From an uncultured Clostridia bacterium (lineage in GTDB: Bacteria; Bacillota; Clostridia; TANB77; CAG-508), in the NCBI GenBank assembly GCA_934167435.1, contig CAKPKZ010000103.1, positions 1 to 5,678 on the forward strand: a stretch of 5,678 nt of DNA. The letters are read 5' to 3'. A model generated the notes under the pieces. The model was not told the origin of the DNA. It saw nothing but the letters and a program-made list of their open reading frames with translations, and ran no database searches. Every line of letters starts with the position of its first letter. The stretch's first letter is position 1. The translations under genes were made by a program, and so were the position numbers. Shown one piece after another: positions 1 to 4,208 of this stretch.

Positions 1-203
1 ATATAAGATGGAGTACCTCCACCTATATATATTGTTGTAATATTATAATTTTCAAAATTAATACTTTCTATTTCTTTACTTAAACATTCTATATATTTAA
101 AGATTAAATCTTTTTTATTTGAATATGAAACAAAGTCGCAATAACAGCACTTTTTCTTGCAAAATGGTATATGTATATATATACCTAATTCTTTTTTATT
201 CAA
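1..203 (-). CDS. hemW: HemW-like radical SAM protein, N-terminal part (cut by left edge)
   Basis: I translated this partial gene by hand: 67 complete codons plus two bases, with no stop before the left edge. The protein begins MNKKELGIYIHIPFCKKKCC. It carries the radical-SAM cysteine motif CX3CX2C at C15, C19 and C22, followed by Y-C-D-F, and then GGGTPS at residues 61-66. This IHIPFC / CDF / GGGTPS pattern is typical of HemW, the oxygen-independent coproporphyrinogen-oxidase homologue now regarded as a haem chaperone; true HemN has a different N-terminus. The family is about 370-390 residues, so roughly four fifths lies beyond the window. The start is TTG at 203-201, one base after the whiA stop. 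GAGGT (216-212) inside the whiA 3' end sits 8 nt upstream and serves as ribosome binding site, so translation is probably coupled to whiA. Family assignment is firm; the exact role, haem delivery or other, is inferred. Confidence 0.9.
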   Translation of the reverse strand, partial: MNKKELGIYIHIPFCKKKCCYCDFVSYSNKKDLIFKYIECLSKEIESINFENYNITTIYIGGGTPSY

Positions 204-204
204 C

Positions 205-1077
205 TTATTTTACCTCGTTTGCTATTTCTATTATTTTTTTTAATCTATAATTAACCCCAGACTTTCCAATTGGCTTTTCTAATAATTTTCCTAATTCATT
301 TAATGACATATCTGGATTTTTCAGCCTAAGGTTAGCAATCTCTTTTAAATTAGAATCTAACTTATTAAATCTTCTTTCTTTTTGTAGTTTTTTTATAGCT
401 TCTATTTGTTCTACAGAAGCATTTATTACTTTATTTAGATTTGCAGTTTCACAATTTACTAGCCTATTTACTTTTCCCCTTATTTGTCTTGTTATTCTTA
501 TATCTTCAAATTTTAAAACTGCCTTATTAGCTCCAATTAATGCCAACAATTTTGAAATTTCTTCTCCTTCTTTTAAATACAATGAACATTTACTATTTTT
601 ATTTAATACCTTAAAATTCACATTAAATTTTTTACAAATTTCATAAATATATTCCAAATTGTATGTATTTAAAAACGCTATTTCTAAATGATATTTATTG
701 TCTGGATTATTTATTGATCCAGATCCTAAAAAACATCCTCTTATTATTGCTTTTTGTTCTTCTTGTTTTAAATCTTCTTTTATAATAAATATTTGTCCTT
801 GATTAATTCCTATAAAATCCAAATCTTTAAGCTTTACTAAAACAATAAAAAACTTCCCTTCAATCTCTATTTTATAGTCGATTTTTAAGTTTTCTAATAG
901 CTTTCCAAATCTATTTATATTATATTGACTTTCTGTTGAAAATCTTATTGTTTTGTTCTTTATTATATTAGTATTAGAAGATATTAAATATCCTATTAAT
1001 TCGTATTTTACTTGTGTTTTATTTGCTAAATTACTCATTCTACTTAGTTCTTCTTTTGTATTAGCCGAAAATGACAC
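205..1077 (-). CDS. whiA: DNA-binding protein WhiA
   Basis: WhiA is a two-domain DNA-binding protein of Gram-positive bacteria. It controls sporulation division genes in Streptomyces and affects cell division and chromosome segregation in Bacillus. The 290-residue product starts MSFSANTKEEL, the family N-terminal signature (MSF..E.KEEL). An N-terminal WhiA domain spans about residues 20-105. A degenerate LAGLIDADG homing-endonuclease-like fold follows at about 110-205, with RGCFLGSGSI at 113-122 and YHLEIAF at 129-135. The C-terminal helix-turn-helix covers about 205-285, with NRLVNCETANLNK at 204-216 and KSGVNYRLKKI at 272-282. It is slightly shorter than the usual 305-320 residues, mainly through compact N-terminal loops. 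The start is GTG at 1077-1075; AAGGTGGG (1094-1086) inside the end of prmC is the ribosome binding site. In most Firmicutes whiA lies next to rapZ and yvcK; here it lies between prmC and hemW. Confidence 0.96.
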   Translation of the reverse strand: MSFSANTKEELSRMSNLANKTQVKYELIGYLISSNTNIIKNKTIRFSTESQYNINRFGKLLENLKIDYKIEIEGKFFIVLVKLKDLDFIGINQGQIFIIKEDLKQEEQKAIIRGCFLGSGSINNPDNKYHLEIAFLNTYNLEYIYEICKKFNVNFKVLNKNSKCSLYLKEGEEISKLLALIGANKAVLKFEDIRITRQIRGKVNRLVNCETANLNKVINASVEQIEAIKKLQKERRFNKLDSNLKEIANLRLKNPDMSLNELGKLLEKPIGKSGVNYRLKKIIEIANEVK

Positions 1078-1081
1078 TTTA

Positions 1082-1927
1082 TCATCCCACCTTTGTTATA
1101 ACAATTCTATCATTATCATATAAATCTTTTTTTGAATATGTATTTATATATTTTTCTTCTTTAACTATTAGATCTATTACTTCTTGCTTCTGATCATATC
1201 CTATTTCAAAACATAAATATCCATTATACTTTAAAAATATATATGCATTTTTTATTATCTTTTTGTAAAAATCTAATCCATCCTCTCCTCCATCTAGTGC
1301 TATTAATGGTTCTTTTTGCACTTGTTTTTCTAATGTTTTAATTGTTTGCTTTTTTATATATGGCGGATTTGAAACAATTATGTCAAATTTATTATTTGCT
1401 AAATTATTGAATAAATCGGATTTAACAAAAGTTATTTTATTTTCTACTTTATTTATTTTTGCATTCCTTTTGGCAATTCCTAATGCCTTTTCACTTATAT
1501 CTACAGCTGTTATTTCACTATTTTCTATATATTTTGCAAGTGAAACTGCAATTGCTCCACTTCCTGTACATAAATCAAGTATTTTTATTGAATTATTTTT
1601 GTTTGCAATTTTAATTACTTCTTCTACTAATATTTCAGTGTCTTGACGTGGTATTAAAACATTTTCATCAACAAAAAAATTCATTTTCATAAACTCTTTT
1701 ACATGTGTAATATGTTCAATTGGAGTACCTTGCTTTACTTTTAATACATTATTAAAATATTTTTTTAATATTTCTTCATTTATTTCTTCATTGTCATGTA
1801 CTAATAAATATTGCCTTGGTTTTGCTAAAACATCTTGCATTAATAATCTTGCTTTTAATTTTGGGCTATCTAAGTTTTCTCCTTTTAGCATTACTGTACC
1901 TTTTTCTAAAGCCTCTTTTATTGTCAT
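1082..1927 (-). CDS. prmC: Peptide chain release factor N5-glutamine methyltransferase PrmC
   Basis: PrmC methylates the glutamine of the GGQ motif in release factors RF1 and RF2 with S-adenosylmethionine, in the cytoplasm. With the start chosen here the protein is 281 residues, a normal length. The N-terminal helical substrate-binding domain covers about 1-85. VLIPRQDTEILVE lies at 90-102 (PRPDTE in most relatives). SAM motif I, DLCTGSGAIAVSLA, is at 118-131, the acidic residue of AVDIS is D143, and the diagnostic catalytic NPPY is at 187-190. EPLIALDGGEDGLDFY at 206-221 and the C-terminal DLYDNDRIVI also fit. The reading frame is open 12 codons further up (to 1963), but I chose ATG 1927-1925 because AGAAGGTGG, an excellent ribosome binding site, lies 4 nt upstream and inside that extension, and because a candidate promoter overlaps the longer start. 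prmC usually follows prfA; here it follows a 6S RNA gene. The TGA stop is 4 nt from whiA. Confidence 0.96.
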   Translation of the reverse strand: MTIKEALEKGTVMLKGENLDSPKLKARLLMQDVLAKPRQYLLVHDNEEINEEILKKYFNNVLKVKQGTPIEHITHVKEFMKMNFFVDENVLIPRQDTEILVEEVIKIANKNNSIKILDLCTGSGAIAVSLAKYIENSEITAVDISEKALGIAKRNAKINKVENKITFVKSDLFNNLANNKFDIIVSNPPYIKKQTIKTLEKQVQKEPLIALDGGEDGLDFYKKIIKNAYIFLKYNGYLCFEIGYDQKQEVIDLIVKEEKYINTYSKKDLYDNDRIVITKVG

Positions 1928-1930
1928 ATT

Positions 1931-1940
1931 ACCACCTTCT
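1931..1940 (-). promoter_or_regulatory. Ribosome binding site that fixes the prmC start
   Basis: On the minus strand AGAAGGTGG is followed by TAAT and then ATG at 1927-1925. The match to the 16S rRNA tail shows that the upstream 12-codon extension of the open frame, which would be translated as MIKYKKIKEGGN, is not coding. Confidence 0.85.
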
Positions 1941-1953
1941 TTTATTTTTTTAT

Positions 1954-1983
1954 ATTTTATCATTAATTTATATAATTGTCCAA
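1954..1983 (-). promoter_or_regulatory. Candidate sigma-A-type promoter for prmC-whiA-hemW
   Basis: Minus strand TTGGAC (1983-1978), an 18-bp spacer, then TAAAAT (1959-1954). Transcription would begin near 1947, giving a leader of about 20 nt with the prmC ribosome binding site inside it. The promoter begins only 12 bases beyond the U-tract that ends the 6S RNA gene, so the prmC unit may start independently of it. AT-rich DNA gives many chance matches; this is a prediction from consensus and spacing only. Confidence 0.5.
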
Positions 1984-1995
1984 TTTTATAAACAC

Positions 1996-2009
1996 AAAAA
2001 AACCCCGCC
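1996..2009 (-). terminator. 3' end and U-tract of the 6S RNA gene
   Basis: The 3' strand of the 6S closing stem (GGCGGGG, 2009-2003) runs directly into seven U residues (2002-1996). The pairing partner is at the 5' end of the RNA rather than in a local hairpin, so this would terminate through the closing stem of the mature fold. Termination efficiency cannot be judged from sequence. Confidence 0.55.
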
Positions 2010-2190
2010 TTAGCCGTCAGATGCTTTGAATTTTTAAGGACCTGTTCCTACAAAACAGGTGGGTGCCTACCTAAATATTCCTGGGCTTCTTACTTTATTG
2101 TAAGCTTGCACGCCATATTTATGAGATCGGCCCCTCTTCGTGAGTGTTGGTTCTAAAAATTCTGTCTATACGCACTACGCAGGGATTTCT
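1996..2190 (-). ncRNA. ssrS: 6S RNA (SsrS)
   Basis: 6S RNA mimics an open promoter and sequesters housekeeping RNA polymerase holoenzyme, mainly in stationary phase. On the minus strand this GC-rich island in AT-rich DNA folds into a long irregular rod. The closing stem pairs 2184-2179 with 2003-2008 (CCCUGC/GCGGGG), 2177-2174 with 2011-2014, 2172-2170 with 2015-2017, and 2168-2165 with 2018-2021. A contiguous 10-bp helix then pairs 2162-2153 (GAAUUUUUAG) with 2028-2037. The interior holds a 7-bp hairpin (2060-2054/2046-2040, ACCUGUU/AACAGGU) and another hairpin (2104-2100/2093-2089). Primary-sequence hallmarks of Firmicutes 6S as I remember them are GAACCAACACU, CGUGCAAGC and GGCACCCACCU. 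The island ends in U7. The 5' end is approximate: the predicted promoter points to about 2207, and some 6S RNAs are trimmed at the 5' end. The assignment rests on structure and remembered consensus, not on a covariance search. Confidence 0.84.
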
Positions 2191-2213
2191 TTAATTATTA
2201 TTAAGTTATTTAT

Positions 2214-2242
2214 ATATTACTATATCTATTTTTATTTTGCAA
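2214..2242 (-). promoter_or_regulatory. Candidate sigma-A-type promoter for 6S RNA
   Basis: Minus strand TTGCAA (2242-2237), an exact 17-bp spacer, then TAATAT (2219-2214). It predicts a start near 2207, about 20 nt before the 5' strand of the 6S closing stem. An alternative weaker -10 (TAATAA near 2203) would place the start closer to 2190. The region is extremely AT-rich, so chance matches are likely. Confidence 0.5.
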
Positions 2243-2424
2243 ATTTTATATTTCTTATTTTAGTTTGTTTTTTACGTTATATAATATTTTATCTCATTAA
2301 ATTATATATATTCCTCTTTTTATTATGTTTTTTATAATTTGCTTTTTATTTTTATTTGTGATAAAATTAATTAAATTTTATGGGTAAAAAGTACTTGTGT
2401 TAAGTTTCTTTTTACCTTTTGTTT
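2243..2424. other. AT-rich gap between galE and the 6S RNA gene
   Basis: I see no convincing coding frame here. The plus-strand frame across it is a low-complexity run of Phe, Ile, Leu and Tyr typical of T-rich DNA. It holds the hairpin at 2383-2416 and a palindrome at 2361-2381 (ATAAAATT...AATTTTAT), and otherwise nothing I can name. Confidence 0.6.
2383..2416. terminator. Hairpin downstream of galE, weak candidate terminator
   Basis: A 9-bp inverted repeat, GGTAAAAAG (2383-2391) and CTTTTTACC (2408-2416), encloses an inner ACTT/AAGT stem with loop GTGTT. It starts 9 bases beyond the galE stop. On the minus strand the tail after the stem is CATAAAATTT, a poor U-tract. On the plus strand the tail is TTTTGTTTTT, better placed for stopping antisense transcription. 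It may act in either direction or only protect the galE mRNA 3' end. Confidence 0.4.
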
Positions 2425-3429
2425 TTATTGATTTTTTTCAATAAACCTCCAAGAATCTTGGCACATATCAGCTAATGTTTTTTCTGCAACCCAATTTAAT
2501 TCTTCTTTAGCTTTTGCTGGATTTGCATAACATGTTGCTATATCTCCTGGTCTTCTTGATGTTATTTTATACTTTATTTCTTTTCCTGTTGTTTCTTCAA
2601 ATGCCTTTACCATATCTAATACACTATATCCTGTTCCTGTTCCTAAATTATATATATATAGTCCTTTACTTTCTTTGTCCAATTTTTCTAATGCTTTTAC
2701 ATGTCCTTTTGCTAAATCTACTACATGGATATAATCTCTTACTCCTGTTCCGTCTGGTGTATTATAGTCATTTCCAAATACTGATAATTCTGGTAATATT
2801 CCAGCTGCAACTCTTGCTATATAAGGCATTAAGTTGTTAGGAATTCCTTTAGGTTCCTCTCCTATTAACCCACTTTCATGCGCTCCAACAGGATTAAAAT
2901 ATCTTAGTATACATATATCCCATGTATTATCTGATGTATATAAGTCTTTTAATATTTGCTCTATAAATAATTTTGTAGTTCCATATGGGTTTGTTGTTCC
3001 CCCAATTTTACATTCTTCAGTAATAGGTACTATTTCTGGGTCACCATATACTGTTGCTGATGAACTAAATACGAATTTTTTGCATCCATATTTTTTCATT
3101 ACGTCTAACAGTACCAATGCCCCTGAAACATTATTTGTATAATATTCTATTGGTTTTTGAACTGATTCTCCAACTGCTTTATATCCTGCAAAATTTATTA
3201 CAGCTTCTATTTTATTTTCTTTAAATACTTTTTCAAGTTCTTCTTTATTAGCATAATCCATTTCATAAAATTTAAAGTCTTTTCCTGTTATTTTTTTTAT
3301 TGCTTCTAATGCTTTTGGTGTACTATTAGAAAAGTTATCTATTATTATAATTTCTTTTCCTGCTTTTAATAATTCTACTGCAGTATGACTTCCTATATAT
3401 CCTGCTCCTCCTGGTAATAATATTGCCAT
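2425..3429 (-). CDS. galE: UDP-glucose 4-epimerase GalE (probably also UDP-GlcNAc 4-epimerase)
   Basis: GalE interconverts UDP-glucose and UDP-galactose with bound NAD in the cytoplasm, serving the Leloir pathway and glycan precursor supply. The 334-residue product is full length for the extended SDR family. The NAD-binding GGAGYIG is at 7-13 and NFAGYKAVGES at 79-89. The catalytic triad S124 (in SSSATVYG), Y149 and K153 (YGTTK) sits at the same residue numbers as in the E. coli enzyme. RYFNPVGAH is at 176-184, GTGVRDYIHV at 227-236 and RRPGDIATC at 292-300. The residue aligned with E. coli Tyr299 is Cys300; a small residue there enlarges the sugar pocket and in studied relatives goes with activity on UDP-GlcNAc/UDP-GalNAc as well. 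Pro6 replaces the usual Thr, Leu or Ala before the glycine motif. The start ATG 3429 has GGAGGG 8 nt upstream. It is flanked by a terminator on its 5' side, so it is probably its own transcription unit. Confidence 0.96.
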   Translation of the reverse strand: MAILLPGGAGYIGSHTAVELLKAGKEIIIIDNFSNSTPKALEAIKKITGKDFKFYEMDYANKEELEKVFKENKIEAVINFAGYKAVGESVQKPIEYYTNNVSGALVLLDVMKKYGCKKFVFSSSATVYGDPEIVPITEECKIGGTTNPYGTTKLFIEQILKDLYTSDNTWDICILRYFNPVGAHESGLIGEEPKGIPNNLMPYIARVAAGILPELSVFGNDYNTPDGTGVRDYIHVVDLAKGHVKALEKLDKESKGLYIYNLGTGTGYSVLDMVKAFEETTGKEIKYKITSRRPGDIATCYANPAKAKEELNWVAEKTLADMCQDSWRFIEKNQ

Positions 3430-3453
3430 AAATATCCCTCCTTAATTTTCTAT

Positions 3454-3482
3454 ATAATATCACTAAATAAAAAAAAGTACAA
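3454..3482 (-). promoter_or_regulatory. Weak candidate promoter for galE
   Basis: Minus strand TTGTAC (3482-3477), 17-bp spacer, TATTAT (3459-3454). It would start transcription about 18 nt ahead of the start codon. The -35 matches consensus only at TTG and lies inside the stem of the upstream terminator, so this is tentative. A promoter somewhere in the 78-bp gap is expected because the terminator separates galE from the upstream genes. Confidence 0.3.
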
Positions 3483-3502
3483 TATTTTTATTGCACTTTT
3501 TT
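3469..3502. terminator. Intrinsic terminator after the cadherin-like protein gene
   Basis: A 13-bp inverted repeat, 3471-3483 against 3490-3502, has a 6-nt loop and one G-U wobble in the minus-strand RNA. It reads AAAAAAGUGCAAU, loop, AUUGUACUUUUUU, with the U-run extending to eight bases. It lies 5 bases beyond the stop of the 3508-4194 gene and works on paper in both directions. It separates the envelope operon from galE. Confidence 0.85.
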
Positions 3503-3507
3503 ACTAT

Positions 3508-4194
3508 TTATTTAGACCTTTTAGCTTTGTGTTTATTTTTCTGTATTATTTTAATTAATATTATTCCACCAATTATTATTGCTATTATAATAATTGGTAT
3601 ATATTTATTGGTTGTTGATATTTCCTTATTGCTAGAATCTTCATTAGTTACTTGAGTAGTTTCATTTTCTATAATATTGCTACTTTCTAATGTAGAATTT
3701 TCAAATTCAGAACTAACAGTTTCTACTTCTTTCTCAGATTCTTTTTCAGTTTCTTTTTCTTGTATATTATTTATTTTTATTGTATATGTTCTTACTGTAC
3801 CTGATTCTGCTGTTACTTCTATTTTACATTCTGTTTTATTATTTTGTACTTCTACTTTTCCATTACCTTTAATTGTTGCTTTGTTATCATCTGAATTTGC
3901 TATTATTGTTATTTCTTTAACTTCATTTGAAATATTTAAATTATATTCTAATGTTTGTTTATCAAATTCAGGTGTTAATTTATATCCTTCTACCATTAAA
4001 CTTTTTAAATAATTATTGGTTGACTTATTAACTATTTCTTTTTGTTCTTCTTTCCACTCTTGCTGACTTTTTTTAGTTTGTGCATCTGCTTCTTCATCTG
4101 TATAGTCTGCCATACTAGCATATATAGAATTAGTTCCCAATACTATAAATGCAATAATAGCTATTAATATATTTTTTAAAATTAACTTTTTCAT
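3508..4194 (-). CDS. Membrane-anchored surface protein with one cadherin-like beta-sandwich domain
   Basis: From the start chosen the protein has 228 residues. In order: a signal peptide (MKKLILK, hydrophobic 8-20, likely cleaved after IYA at residue 26); a charged stretch rich in Glu, Lys and Gln (about 27-56); a cadherin-like beta-sandwich domain of the Pfam 'Cadherin-like' type at about 62-142 (NYLKSLMVEGYKLTPEFD, LEYNLNI, SGTVRTYTIKI); a Glu/Ser/Thr/Asn-rich spacer (about 145-196); a membrane helix (about 198-217, Ile-rich); and a basic tail ending KHKAKRSK. This predicts an extracellular domain on a flexible stalk held by one C-terminal helix. No LPXTG is present. ATG 4194 is preferred over the in-frame ATG 4206 because GGAG (4204-4201) lies 6 nt before it and overlaps the upstream ATG. 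It follows the hydrolase gene by 14 nt, so the two are probably co-transcribed. Precise function is unknown; wall, glycan or protein binding is inference. Confidence 0.85.
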   Translation of the reverse strand: MKKLILKNILIAIIAFIVLGTNSIYASMADYTDEEADAQTKKSQQEWKEEQKEIVNKSTNNYLKSLMVEGYKLTPEFDKQTLEYNLNISNEVKEITIIANSDDNKATIKGNGKVEVQNNKTECKIEVTAESGTVRTYTIKINNIQEKETEKESEKEVETVSSEFENSTLESSNIIENETTQVTNEDSSNKEISTTNKYIPIIIIAIIIGGIILIKIIQKNKHKAKRSK

Positions 4195-4200
4195 ACTTTT

Positions 4201-4204
4201 CTCC
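4201..4204 (-). promoter_or_regulatory. Ribosome binding site deciding the start of the cadherin-like gene
   Basis: Minus strand GGAG is followed by AAAAGT and ATG at 4194-4192. The alternative ATG at 4206 has no Shine-Dalgarno match upstream (TATAGATAAAA), and starting at 4194 leaves a cleaner signal peptide beginning MKKL. Confidence 0.7.
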
Positions 4205-4208
4205 ATTT

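Noticed and set aside
1082..1084. Mollicute-type code with UGA as tryptophan
   Set aside because: UGA ends prmC at the family's normal C-terminus, 4 nt before the whiA start, so the standard bacterial code applies despite the extreme AT bias.
1928..1963. Twelve-codon N-terminal extension of PrmC
   Set aside because: The extension encodes a perfect ribosome binding site for the inner ATG and overlaps the candidate -10; starting at 1927 gives a normal-length PrmC.
1964..2200. Riboswitch or T-box leader controlling prmC
   Set aside because: The structured island precedes prmC and ends in a poly-U, but I see no T-box GGGUGGNACCGCG-like sequence and no SAM, cobalamin or lysine consensus. The long closing stem and sequence blocks fit 6S RNA better, and prmC has its own candidate promoter.
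2140..2337. 65-residue hydrophobic plus-strand frame
   Set aside because: It begins inside the 6S RNA on the complementary strand and is then a run of Phe/Ile/Leu/Tyr from T-rich DNA, with no ribosome binding site.
2514..3142. Plus-strand open frames opposite galE, and similar frames opposite prmC and the cadherin-like gene
   Set aside because: They lie wholly within well-supported genes on the other strand, show only low-complexity hydrophobic composition, and have no family resemblance.
3508..3610. LPXTG-type sortase anchor in the cadherin-like protein
   Set aside because: The hydrophobic helix plus basic tail resembles a sorting signal, but the residues before it (EISTTNKYIP) have no LPXTG-like pentapeptide. 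A plain membrane anchor is the simpler reading.
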